Below, piece after piece: positions 1-7,007 of a stretch of 9,950 bases of DNA. Every line of letters begins with the position of its first letter. Position 1 is the stretch's first letter. The notes beneath the pieces were generated by a model. It was not told the DNA's origin. It saw only the letters and a list, made by a program, of their open reading frames with translations, and ran no database searches. This DNA comes from JAICNR01 sp035687725 (GTDB lineage Bacteria; Gemmatimonadota; Gemmatimonadetes; JACCXV01; JAHWKZ01): assembly GCA_035687725.1 (NCBI GenBank), contig DASRVB010000246.1, positions 1 to 9,950 on the forward strand, read 5' to 3'. A program made the translations under genes and the position numbers.

Positions 1-1
1 G

Positions 2-223
2 TTCTTCGAGCTGTGGTGTCATCCGGCCGAGGGGAACCCGGCGTTCGCGCGGGGCCTTCCGAGGAGCGTGGCGGGGACGTCCGACTGGAAGCCGCAGGAG
101 CTATCCTTCAGTCGGCCCGAAACATGCCAGAATCCTGCCTCTGTGGAGCTCAATGTAATCATCCAAGGCGCGGGCACCGTATGGATCGACAACCTCCGGC
201 TGTGGGACGTGGCTGTGGAATGA
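2..223 (+). CDS. C-terminal fragment of a protein ending in a carbohydrate-binding-like beta-sandwich (5' partial)
   Basis: Frame 2 is open from the window edge to the TGA at 221-223 and gives 73 residues of a protein that starts upstream. Visible are a TSDWKPQELSF stretch, a strand-rich segment (VELNVIIQG) and the terminal GTVWIDNLRLWDV. The pattern 'W...ysF..p.....l.l...G.GTvWiDnvrL' is typical of C-terminal jelly-roll or galactose-binding-like modules found on glycosidases and other secreted or regulatory proteins. That assignment rests on motif resemblance only. The main catalytic or functional part lies outside the window, so the protein's job cannot be stated. The gene is followed eight bases later by a terminator-like hairpin, which fits it being the last gene of its unit. 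A longer open frame starting at 13 covers the same bases in another frame; its sequence is arginine/glycine-rich and shadow-like. Confidence 0.72.
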   Translation, partial: FFELWCHPAEGNPAFARGLPRSVAGTSDWKPQELSFSRPETCQNPASVELNVIIQGAGTVWIDNLRLWDVAVE

Positions 224-230
224 TTGTTGC

Positions 231-256
231 AGAACGCCAGCGGGCGGGCGTTCTTC
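231..256 (+). terminator. Rho-independent-like terminator after the left-edge gene
   Basis: A perfect 8-bp inverted repeat, AGAACGCC at 231-238 and GGCGTTCT at 247-254, is separated by an 8-nt loop and followed by TC. It begins 7 nt after the TGA at 221-223. The 5' arm starts with A-rich bases that pair with the T-rich 3' arm, as in many bidirectional terminators. The downstream T tract is short, so termination efficiency is uncertain. Confidence 0.5.
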
Positions 257-318
257 CGGGGATTTACCGTTCGCTTTCCCGCAATTTCCCCACAGACTTC
301 TGCGAGGAGCCCTAGCGG

Positions 319-1359
319 GTGAGTATCGAGGCGATCGAGACACCCAGCCGTGCGGACCGCTTTCAGGCTCTTTGCGAGCTCAGCCAGGAGATGGCCCTCG
401 TCGAGGACGAATGGTCGATCTACCGCGTCGTCCTCGAGGTCGCCCGCAAGGTCCTCGACTTCTTCAATTGCGCCATCCTGCTGGTCGACGAGCAGACACA
501 GGAACTGGTCATCGTCGACGAGCACGGCTACCCCGCGGGGACGCGGGGAATGCGGATCGCGCTCACCGGAGAGCGTGGCATCTCCCGCTGGGTGGCGGTC
601 AAGGGAGAAGCCCTCTACGTCCCGGACGTGCGGCAGGACGACCGCTACGTGTCGGGCGTCCCGCAGGCACGCAGCGAGCTGGCCGTGCCGATCAAGATCC
701 GGGACCGCGTCCTCGGCGTCCTGAACGTAGAGAGCGACAAACTGGACGCCTTCGACCAGGACGAGGCGCTTCTCCTGCAGGCGCTCGCCAGCCAGCTGGC
801 GGTAGCGCTCGAGCTCAACCGCGCGCGCGCCGAGCTGGACCGGCTGACGATCACCGATCCGCTGACGGGCGTCTACAACCGCAGATACCTCGACCGCGTG
901 CTCCCGACCGAGCAGGACAGGGCCGAGCGCTTCGAACGGCCGTTCGCGCTCATGATGCTCGACCTGGACGACTTCAAGGACATCAACGACCGCTATGGGC
1001 ACCGTCAGGGCGATCACATCCTGGTCGCGTTCGCGCAGGCGCTTCAGAAGAACGTGCGCTCGATCGACGCGGTCGTCCGGTACGGGGGCGACGAGTTCCT
1101 GGTCGTCCTGCTCGAGACCGACGCCGAGGGCGCGGGGAAGGCGTGCCAGCGGATCCGCAAGCGCGTGGTCGAGGCCCTCGAGTGCTCGCCGTCCGTGCCG
1201 GACGGGACGAGGATCGGTGTCTCGGTGGGGCTGGCCGTCCGCAATCCCGGCGAGAGCGTGGACGAGAAGCTCGCCGAGGCCGATCAGCGGATGTACTCGG
1301 AAAAACGGCGCATGGACGCCTCTCGGGCCCCGGCCGCGACCGAGGAGCCCGCTCGATAG
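319..1359 (+). CDS. GAF-domain diguanylate cyclase (GGDEF)
   Basis: This predicted 346-residue cytosolic protein makes cyclic di-GMP from two GTP. An N-terminal GAF sensor spans roughly residues 18-172 and is followed by a short helical linker (LNRARAELDRL) of the kind that couples sensor to output in dimeric cyclases. The GGDEF domain starts at D180 (DPLTG, then NRR). It has the metal- and nucleotide-binding DLDDFKDIND (215-224), the active-site GGDEF at 256-260, and the inhibitory I-site RSID at 247-250, exactly five residues before GGDEF. The enzyme is therefore probably active and subject to product inhibition. The start is GTG at 319: an in-frame TAG lies at 313-315 and a GAGG Shine-Dalgarno element lies at 304-307. 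No signal peptide or membrane helix is seen. The GAF ligand is unknown. It stands alone between a terminator and a tRNA gene, with no receiver or phosphodiesterase partner nearby. Confidence 0.95.
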   Translation: MSIEAIETPSRADRFQALCELSQEMALVEDEWSIYRVVLEVARKVLDFFNCAILLVDEQTQELVIVDEHGYPAGTRGMRIALTGERGISRWVAVKGEALYVPDVRQDDRYVSGVPQARSELAVPIKIRDRVLGVLNVESDKLDAFDQDEALLLQALASQLAVALELNRARAELDRLTITDPLTGVYNRRYLDRVLPTEQDRAERFERPFALMMLDLDDFKDINDRYGHRQGDHILVAFAQALQKNVRSIDAVVRYGGDEFLVVLLETDAEGAGKACQRIRKRVVEALECSPSVPDGTRIGVSVGLAVRNPGESVDEKLAEADQRMYSEKRRMDASRAPAATEEPAR

Positions 1360-1411
1360 CCCTTTTCGATCCCCATCCCGGCGAGTAGTTTTGGGGCTCC
1401 CTTCCGCGGAA

Positions 1412-1487
1412 GGCCCCATCGTCTAGTGGCCTAGGACGTAGCCCTCTCAAGGCTAAAACACGGGTTCGAATCCCGTTGGGGCCACCA
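1412..1487 (+). tRNA. tRNA-Glu (anticodon CTC), CCA encoded
   Basis: This is a complete 76-nt cloverleaf. The acceptor GGCCCCA (1412-1418) pairs with TGGGGCC (1477-1483). The discriminator is A1484 and CCA is encoded at 1485-1487. The D arm is GTC/GAC around TAGTGGCCTAG. The anticodon stem is TAGCC/GGCTA around the loop CTCTCAA, placing anticodon CTC at 1446-1448, which reads GAG. The variable region is short and the T arm is ACGGG-TTCGAAT-CCCGT. The D-arm sequence closely resembles known bacterial tRNA-Glu. The 188 bases between this gene and the next CDS show no gene or clear regulatory site, and I see no duplicated tRNA 3' end that would mark an integrated element. Confidence 0.96.
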
Positions 1488-1675
1488 ACTCCGAGCCGTC
1501 GCTTCGCCCTGCCCGACGCGCCATTCGTTCCGTCATGTAGGAACAGGTCAGGACAAGAGCTCACGTGGCGGGCTGCGCGTGGACCGGAATGTTGCCATTT
1601 CGGCTCACCCTTTCTACCTCTTGCTACCTATTCGCCGCGAGCGCTAGGCAACCTGAGCAGGAGGCCATTGGCGGC

Positions 1676-2146
1676 ATGAGAGCACGGATCTTCAAGCATC
1701 CGATCCACCCGATGCTCGTTCCTCTACCCATCGGGCTCTGGATCTTCTCGTTCGCGTGCGACCTCGTCTATCGCTTTCTGTCCGACGACGCGCTCTGGGA
1801 TGACATGGCGCTCTACACGATGGCGGGCGGCATCGCCGGGGCGCTCCTGGCGGCTCTCCCCGGCTTCGTCGATTACCTCTCGCTGGAAAATCGCGCGACT
1901 CGCAGAGTCGCCACGGCGCATATGTTGGTCAATCTGACGACCGTCGGTCTCTACGCGGTCAACCTGTGGCTGCGGACGATCAGCCCGCCCGGCGCCACCA
2001 CACCGATCGCGCTGTCGATCGTCGGGATGATCCTGCTGAGCGTCGCCGGATGGTTGGGGGGCGAGCTCGTGTTCCGCCACGGCGTTGCGGTTGCCGAGCG
2101 TTCGCCGGCAACCGGATCAGAGGGACTCCGGCGACCCACGATCTGA
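1676..2146 (+). CDS. DUF2231 family membrane protein
   Basis: This 156-residue integral membrane protein has about four hydrophobic segments. The N-terminal HPIHPMLVPLPIGLW (from residue 8) and the GALLAALPGFVDYL segment are hallmarks of the DUF2231 (COG4244) family. Its members sit in the inner membrane and have no established biochemical function; the paired histidines near the N-terminus have prompted suggestions of metal or haem contact. The ATG at 1676 is preferred over the upstream alternative start at 1565, because the family motif starts a few residues after it and CAGGAGG lies at 1658-1664. The upstream extension would add 37 residues without family resemblance. The gene ends 13 nt before the start chosen for the SDR gene, which suggests cotranscription. 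Confidence 0.88.
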   Translation: MRARIFKHPIHPMLVPLPIGLWIFSFACDLVYRFLSDDALWDDMALYTMAGGIAGALLAALPGFVDYLSLENRATRRVATAHMLVNLTTVGLYAVNLWLRTISPPGATTPIALSIVGMILLSVAGWLGGELVFRHGVAVAERSPATGSEGLRRPTI

Positions 2147-2159
2147 AAACGGGGCATTC

Positions 2160-3173
2160 TTGGCGACCGACTTCCACAGTGCTCCCAGGACTGTCGTCGT
2201 GACCGGAGCGTCCGCGGGGGTGGGGCGGGCGGTGGCGATCGCCTTTGCGGAATCCGGCGACCGCGTGGCGCTCCTCGCGCGCGGGAAGGCGGGTCTAGCG
2301 GCAGCCGCGGAGGACGTGAGTGGAGCCGGAGGAATCCCGCTCGCCTTGCCACTCGACGTCGCAGACCCCGACGCGGTCGATCAGGCCGCCGACCGGATCG
2401 AGACCGAGCTCGGCCCGATCGACGTCTGGGTCAACAACGCGATGGCGACGATCTTCGCGCCGGTGTCGCAGATCACCACGGCCGAGTTTCGACGCGCCAC
2501 CGAGGTCACCTATCTCGGGGCCGTGTGGGGGACGATGGCAGCCCTGCGGCGGATGCGACCGCGCGATCACGGCGTCATCGTACAGGTCGGCTCGGCACTC
2601 GCCTATCGCGCGATTCCCCTCCAGGCGCCCTACTGCGGCGCCAAGCACGGCCTGCGCGGTTTCACCGACGCCGTGCGCTGCGAGCTCCTGCATGACGGAA
2701 GCCGGGTCGCGATCACGATGGTGCATCTGCCGGCCCACAACACGCCCCAGTTCTCCTGGGGCCGGTCGCGCATGCCGCGCCACCCGCAGCCCGTTCCTCC
2801 GATCTTCCAGCCCGAGGTGGCTGCGCGGGCCGTCGTCGCAGCGTCGGAGAATCCCCGCCGGGAGCTCTGGGTCGGCTGGCCAACGATCAAGGCGATCGTC
2901 GGGAACAAGATCGTCCCGGGTTTCGCAGACCGATATCTTGCGCGGACCGGCTACGACTCGCAGCAGATGGACGAGCCCGATCCTCCGAAGCAATACGACA
3001 ATCTCTTCGCGCCGGCGGACGAGGAGCGGGACTTCGGAGCCCATGGGATCTTCGACGCCCGCGCACGGCCTACGAGCGCAATGCTGACACTATCCGTGCA
3101 TCGTCGTTGGCTCCTTCTCGGTTCGGCGCTCGCGGCGGGGGCCGTCGCGTGGGTCGTCGCGCGCAGAGCCTGA
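2160..3173 (+). CDS. SDR family NAD(P)-dependent oxidoreductase with C-terminal membrane helix
   Basis: A classical short-chain dehydrogenase/reductase of 337 residues. It has the Rossmann nucleotide-binding motif TGASAGVG (15-22), the NNA motif (92-94) and the catalytic triad S145-Y158-K162 in GSALAY...YCGAK. The body then runs on past the usual ~250 residues through a proline-rich region (HLPAHNTPQF, VPPIFQPEVAARAV) and an NLFAPADEERDFGAHGIFD segment seen in a long-SDR subgroup. The last ~21 residues (WLLLGSALAAGAVAWVVARRA) form one hydrophobic helix ending in arginines, so the enzyme is probably tail-anchored at the inner membrane. The substrate is not predictable. No ATG or GTG fits the fold start; TTG at 2160 gives MATDFHSAPRTVVVTG, which places the first beta strand correctly. 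TTG at 2085 is an in-frame alternative that overlaps the upstream gene. The stop is one base before the next start. Confidence 0.9.
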   Translation: MATDFHSAPRTVVVTGASAGVGRAVAIAFAESGDRVALLARGKAGLAAAAEDVSGAGGIPLALPLDVADPDAVDQAADRIETELGPIDVWVNNAMATIFAPVSQITTAEFRRATEVTYLGAVWGTMAALRRMRPRDHGVIVQVGSALAYRAIPLQAPYCGAKHGLRGFTDAVRCELLHDGSRVAITMVHLPAHNTPQFSWGRSRMPRHPQPVPPIFQPEVAARAVVAASENPRRELWVGWPTIKAIVGNKIVPGFADRYLARTGYDSQQMDEPDPPKQYDNLFAPADEERDFGAHGIFDARARPTSAMLTLSVHRRWLLLGSALAAGAVAWVVARRA

Positions 3174-3174
3174 C

Positions 3175-4611
3175 GTGGCGGCGCGCTTCGTCGTCGATCT
3201 CGCGAGCAAGCCGACCCTGCTGCCCCACACCTGGGAGCACACGGTCGGCAGTTGCCACGCGCCCCTCGGTCTGCGTGCGGACTGGCAGGAGCAGCTGCGA
3301 AGAGCCCACGCGGAGCTCGGGTTCCGTCACATCCGCTTCCACGGAATCCTCTCCGACGACATGGGGACCCTGGTTCGCCACGAAGAGGCTCTCGTCCATT
3401 CCTTTCACAACATCGACGTCGTCTACGACGCGCTGATCGACGTGGGGGTCAGACCGTTCGTCGAGCTGAGCTTCATGCCCTCGGCGATCGCCTCGGGTGA
3501 GCGCACGGTGTTCCGCTACGGCGCGAACGTGACTCCGCCACGGCGGCTACCGTACTGGCAGGCGCTCATCCGCAGGCTGGCGGAGCATTGGGTCGAGCGA
3601 TACGGGACGACCGAGGTGCGGCGGTGGTACTTCGAGGTCTGGAACGAGCCGAATCTGAAGGATTTCTGGGACGGTACGCGGCGGGACTACTTCGATCTCT
3701 ACACCGCCACCGCCCGCGTCCTCGAGGAGGCCGATCCCGATCTCCGCGTCGGGGGGCCGGCTACCGCTCAGAATGCATGGATCCCCGAGTTTCTCGAGTT
3801 CTGCAGTGCCGAGAACGTCCCGGCGAACTTCGTCACCACGCATCATTATCCGACCGATGTCGTCGGGGGTCCGGGCGAGGACACGGAGGCGAGTCTGGCG
3901 AAAGTCCCCCGCGGCACGCTTCGGACCCAGGCCGTGAAAGCGAGACGCGAGGCGGGGGACAGAGAGCTCTACTATACGGAATGGAACACCTCCGCGGATC
4001 AGCGCGACCCCCTCCACGATCAACCCTGGGCCGCGGCCTTCGTCGCCAAGACCGTGCTCGACGTCTGCGATCTCGTCGACGGGTACGCCTTCTGGACATT
4101 CTCCGACATCTTCGAGGAAAAGTACTTCCCGTCGCTCCCCTTCCATGGGGGCTTCGGTCTTCTGACGATCCACGGCGTTCCCAAGCCCACCTACCGCGCA
4201 TTCGAGCTCCTGCACGACCTCGGCGACGAGCGCTATGCCGTCGGGGGTGATCACGAGACCGTGGATGTCTGGGCGGTGCGACGGCGCCGGAGCCTGACGA
4301 TCCTGCTCACCAACCACGCCATGCCGCGCCAACCCATTCGCCGCGAGACGGTCCGGATCGAGATCCGGGGAGGTCGGGATCCCGGACGGGCGGTCATCCG
4401 GAGGATCGATGAAGAGAATGCCAATCCCGTGGCCGCATGGCGCGCGATGGGCGCGCCGGAATACCCGTCGCGGCGTCAGGTCGAAGAGCTCCTCCAGGCT
4501 TCCGAGGTTCGAGCCGAAGGCGTAACAGTCGAGCGCGAGGAAGGACGGGTCGTACTTGCGATCGAGCTTCCGCGTCATGCCGTGGCAGCGATCACGATCC
4601 GCGAGATATGA
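3175..4611 (+). CDS. GH39-like glycoside hydrolase (beta-xylosidase / alpha-L-iduronidase superfamily)
   Basis: A 478-residue clan GH-A (beta/alpha)8 glycosidase. The start of the barrel carries FRHIRFHGIL, resembling the GH39 'R.HGif.d' strand. WNEPN contains the predicted acid/base E158 and YTEWN contains the predicted nucleophile E269. These spacings and the later WTFSDIFEE, FHGGFGLLTIHGVPKPTYRAFELL segment match GH39 xylosidases and iduronidase-like enzymes, and a C-terminal beta domain follows to about residue 478. The family retains anomeric configuration; the actual sugar is unknown. The protein has no visible signal peptide (MAARFVVDLASKPTLL), so it appears cytoplasmic, unlike many secreted relatives. 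The GTG start follows the SDR stop by one base, and the end overlaps the next ATG in an ATGA, which implies translational coupling on both sides. The next gene is also a glycan-active enzyme. Confidence 0.9.
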   Translation: MAARFVVDLASKPTLLPHTWEHTVGSCHAPLGLRADWQEQLRRAHAELGFRHIRFHGILSDDMGTLVRHEEALVHSFHNIDVVYDALIDVGVRPFVELSFMPSAIASGERTVFRYGANVTPPRRLPYWQALIRRLAEHWVERYGTTEVRRWYFEVWNEPNLKDFWDGTRRDYFDLYTATARVLEEADPDLRVGGPATAQNAWIPEFLEFCSAENVPANFVTTHHYPTDVVGGPGEDTEASLAKVPRGTLRTQAVKARREAGDRELYYTEWNTSADQRDPLHDQPWAAAFVAKTVLDVCDLVDGYAFWTFSDIFEEKYFPSLPFHGGFGLLTIHGVPKPTYRAFELLHDLGDERYAVGGDHETVDVWAVRRRRSLTILLTNHAMPRQPIRRETVRIEIRGGRDPGRAVIRRIDEENANPVAAWRAMGAPEYPSRRQVEELLQASEVRAEGVTVEREEGRVVLAIELPRHAVAAITIREI

Positions 4612-5906
4612 GCCTCAGCAAACGACAGACACAGGGCCTGGACCGTCTGGCGCGCGACACCTTTCGCTATTTCTGGGACCTGGCCAATCCGGAGAACGGC
4701 CTGGTCCCGGACAGCACCAAGAAGGGGTACCCTTCGAGCATCACCGCCACGGGTATGGGTCTCGGCTGCCTCGTCGTGGCGGCGGAACGCGGCTGGATCC
4801 CGCGAGCGAAGGCGGCGGAGCGGGTGAAAACCACGCTGAGAACCTTCTGGTACGGGCCGAAAGGGTACGAGCTCCACGCGATCGGCCACCGGGGGTTCTT
4901 CTACCACTTCCTCGAAATGGAGAGCGGCCACCGATCCTGGTACAGTGAGCTGTCGACGATCGACACGACGTTCTTTCTTGCCGGCGCCCTGGCGTGTGGA
5001 GGCTATTTCGACGGCGAAGACGAAGCCGAGCGGGAGATTCGCCTGTTGGCCGAGGCGCTCTATCGCAGGGTCGACTGGCGATGGGCGCTCGCGGGAGGAG
5101 CCGCCGTATCCCACGGATGGACTCCGGAAAAAGGATTTCTCAAGTATCGATGGCAGGGATACAACGAGGCGCTTCTCCTGTACGTCCTGGCTCTGGGTTC
5201 CCCCACCTATCCGATCCCCGCCCGCGCGTACCGCGCGTGGACCGAGACCTACGACTGGAAGAGGGTCTACGGGGAAGAGCTCCTCTATGCCGGCCCGCTC
5301 TTCGTTCACCAGCTCTCTCACGTCTGGATCGACTTCCGCGGGATCCAGGATGCGTTCATGCGCGGCAAGGAGACCGACTACTTCGAGAACACCCGCCGGG
5401 CGACGCGCGTGCAACAGCGCTACGCAATCCGCAATCCGCGCGGATTCAAAGGCTATGGCGAGCACGTGTGGGGCATCTCCGCGAGCGACGGGCCCGGACC
5501 GGCCGTGCGGCAGGTGGCGGGTGAGAAACGTCGCTTCTGGGACTACCGTGCGCGCGGCGTGCCCTGGGGCCCCGACGACGGGACCCTGACTCCCTGGGCG
5601 GTCGTCGCATCGCTGCCATTCGAGCCCGATCTCGTCGCGGCGACGCTGGACGAGATCGACCGCCGGTATCCCGAGATGAGCAGCGAGATGGGATACAAGT
5701 GCAGCTTCAATCCGACCTTTCCCGACTCGAAGTCGAAAGGCAAAGGCTGGATTTCCGTCGGTCACTACGGGCTCGATCAAGGACCGGTCGTGCTGATGAT
5801 CGAGAACCACCGCTCCGAGCTGTTGTGGCGCCTGATGCGCTCGTCCCCCTACGTCGTCCGTGGACTTCGCCGCGCGGGCTTTCGCGGCGGCTGGTTGGAT
5901 TCGTGA
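4608..5906 (+). CDS. Glycoamylase-like (PF10091 / COG5368 type) glycan hydrolase
   Basis: A 432-residue (alpha/alpha)6-barrel-type protein. It begins RLARDTFRYFWDLANPENGLVPD, with SSITATGMGL, GFFYHFLEM, ELSTIDTTFFLAGAL, GYNEALLLYVLALGSP, GPLFVHQLSHVWIDFRGIQD and YGLDQGPVVLMIENHRSELLWRLMR in the order expected for the glycoamylase-like family. That group includes GH144 endo-beta-1,2-glucanases and domains of cyclic beta-1,2-glucan synthases. Substrate assignment to beta-1,2-glucan is an inference and has not been shown. ATG 4608 overlaps the GH39 stop (ATGA), so the start is well supported, and an earlier in-frame start at 4437 would lie inside the GH39 gene. There is no signal peptide, so this enzyme also appears cytoplasmic. 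It probably acts with the GH39 enzyme on the same oligosaccharide. Confidence 0.9.
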   Translation: MSLSKRQTQGLDRLARDTFRYFWDLANPENGLVPDSTKKGYPSSITATGMGLGCLVVAAERGWIPRAKAAERVKTTLRTFWYGPKGYELHAIGHRGFFYHFLEMESGHRSWYSELSTIDTTFFLAGALACGGYFDGEDEAEREIRLLAEALYRRVDWRWALAGGAAVSHGWTPEKGFLKYRWQGYNEALLLYVLALGSPTYPIPARAYRAWTETYDWKRVYGEELLYAGPLFVHQLSHVWIDFRGIQDAFMRGKETDYFENTRRATRVQQRYAIRNPRGFKGYGEHVWGISASDGPGPAVRQVAGEKRRFWDYRARGVPWGPDDGTLTPWAVVASLPFEPDLVAATLDEIDRRYPEMSSEMGYKCSFNPTFPDSKSKGKGWISVGHYGLDQGPVVLMIENHRSELLWRLMRSSPYVVRGLRRAGFRGGWLDS

Positions 5907-5907
5907 G

Positions 5908-6366
5908 ATGAGCCCTCTGCTGCTCCGCGGTCTCCTGTCGGCGTTCTTCGGCGGCGCCGTCATGACGCTCTCCAGCACGACCGAGATGTACCTCCGAGGC
6001 CGGCCAGCGAGTGAAACGCCGGGTCAGGCGGGAAACAAGCTCCTCGCCCTCCTCGGTGCCGGTCCGCTGAAGGGGACGCGGTTGTCGCTCATGAGCACGT
6101 GGGTCCATTGGATCTACTCCACGGTCTGGGGGATCGTCTTCTGGGCCCTGCTGGATCCCGATCTCGGCGGGCTAAATCTCGCAGCGGCCGGACCCGTCTT
6201 CTTCCTTCTCGTCTGGGGTGGGGCGCTGGTGGGCCTGCCGATCACGGGTCTAGCGCCGCCCTTCTGGAAGTGGGGCGCGCGGGAAGTCGCGATCGATGCC
6301 TGGCATCATGTGATCTACGTGGTGGGGACCGTCGCAGGTTGGTGGCTCATCGGACGGGCGGCGTGA
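5908..6366 (+). CDS. Small conserved integral membrane protein, function unknown
   Basis: A 152-residue very hydrophobic protein with about four membrane segments: near residues 4-23, around WVHWIYSTVWGIVFWALL (65-82), around VFFLLVWGGALVGLPI, and at the C-terminal HHVIYVVGTVAGWWLIG. Conserved-looking polar features inside or near membranes are the VHWIYSTVWG stretch and the DAWHHVIY histidines. These recall small uncharacterised membrane proteins related to the YagU/DUF1440-like group, but I cannot assign a family. ATG 5908 is chosen because it comes one base after the preceding stop. A GTG at 5860 is in frame but would overlap the upstream gene by 47 bases and disturb the N-terminal helix. 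Its position suggests cotranscription with the two glycosidases. A link to glycan transport is possible but unproven. Confidence 0.82.
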   Translation: MSPLLLRGLLSAFFGGAVMTLSSTTEMYLRGRPASETPGQAGNKLLALLGAGPLKGTRLSLMSTWVHWIYSTVWGIVFWALLDPDLGGLNLAAAGPVFFLLVWGGALVGLPITGLAPPFWKWGAREVAIDAWHHVIYVVGTVAGWWLIGRAA

Positions 6367-6406
6367 CCGTCTTGCTCACCGGACCCCGCAGGATAGCTTG
6401 CGCCGA

Positions 6407-6979
6407 ATGACCACCTACACCGTGGGCTACCTGATCGGCAGCCTTGCCAGGCAATCGATCAATCGAAAGCTCTCGCGCGCTCTCGTGCGACTCGCTCCCC
6501 CGGAGCTCGAATTGAGCGAGATCCCCATCGGGGATCTTCCGCTCTACAGCTACGATTACGATTCCGACTATCCCCCTGTGGCGAAGGCGTTCAAGGATGC
6601 CATCGCCCGAGTCGACGCGGTCCTCTTCGTGACTCCGGAGTACAACCGCTCGATTCCGGGGAGTCTCAAGAACGCTATCGACTGGGCTAGCCGTCCCTAC
6701 CGGACGAACTCCTTCAACCGCAAGCCGTCGGCCGTCATCGGCACCTCCCCCGGCAAGATCGGCACCGCCGTCGGGCAGCAGCACCTGCGCTCCATTCTCG
6801 GCTATTGCAATTCCCCGCAGATGAACTCCCCCGAAGCATACGTGCAGTTCATGCCCGGCCTCATCGGCGACGAGGGCGAGGTCACCGACGACTCCACGGC
6901 CGAGTTCCTGCAGAAGTTCATGAACGAGTTCCGCGACTTCATCGCTCGCGTCTACACGGTCCTGCCGCGCGGCGCATAG
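6407..6979 (+). CDS. NAD(P)H-dependent FMN reductase (flavodoxin-fold)
   Basis: A 190-residue soluble flavoprotein of the NADPH-dependent FMN reductase family (chromate/quinone reductase type). The FMN phosphate-binding loop GSLARQSINR is at residues 11-20. The family signature PEYNRSIPGSLKNAIDW is at 77-93, followed by the RKPSAVIGTSPGKIGT strand-loop that contacts the flavin. Members reduce FMN, quinones or oxyanions with NAD(P)H and usually protect against oxidative or electrophile stress; the substrate cannot be told here. ATG 6407 starts the protein just before its first beta strand. TTG 6398 is an in-frame alternative that adds three residues. A weak AGGAT element lies at 6390-6394. The gene is 40 nt after the small membrane protein and 28 nt before marC-like, so it is probably in the same transcript. 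Confidence 0.93.
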   Translation: MTTYTVGYLIGSLARQSINRKLSRALVRLAPPELELSEIPIGDLPLYSYDYDSDYPPVAKAFKDAIARVDAVLFVTPEYNRSIPGSLKNAIDWASRPYRTNSFNRKPSAVIGTSPGKIGTAVGQQHLRSILGYCNSPQMNSPEAYVQFMPGLIGDEGEVTDDSTAEFLQKFMNEFRDFIARVYTVLPRGA

Positions 6980-7007
6980 CGGGCGCTAGCCGACGTCGTA
7001 ACCGAGG

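Noticed and set aside
1363..1391. Promoter for the tRNA gene (TTTTCG, 17 bases, TAGTTT)
   Set aside because: The spacing is right but each box matches only three of six consensus bases, which is too weak to annotate.
19..1419. 466-codon open frame on the minus strand opposite the diguanylate cyclase
   Set aside because: The + strand carries an unmistakable GAF-GGDEF protein. The reverse frame is rich in R, D, V and H with no recognisable motif, and it runs through the tRNA side region. Long antisense frames are common in GC-rich DNA.
1527..1544. Hairpin GTTCC/GGAAC after the tRNA as terminator
   Set aside because: Only five base pairs with an 8-nt loop, 40 nt beyond the tRNA and without a T tract.
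2085..2162. Longer SDR start at TTG 2085
   Set aside because: It would overlap the DUF2231 gene by over 60 bases and add a charged, unstructured leader before the nucleotide-binding strand.
4575..5978. 467-codon open frame on the minus strand opposite the glycoamylase-like gene
   Set aside because: It is a mirror of codon bias in a clear + strand gene, and its translation has no family pattern or plausible start context.
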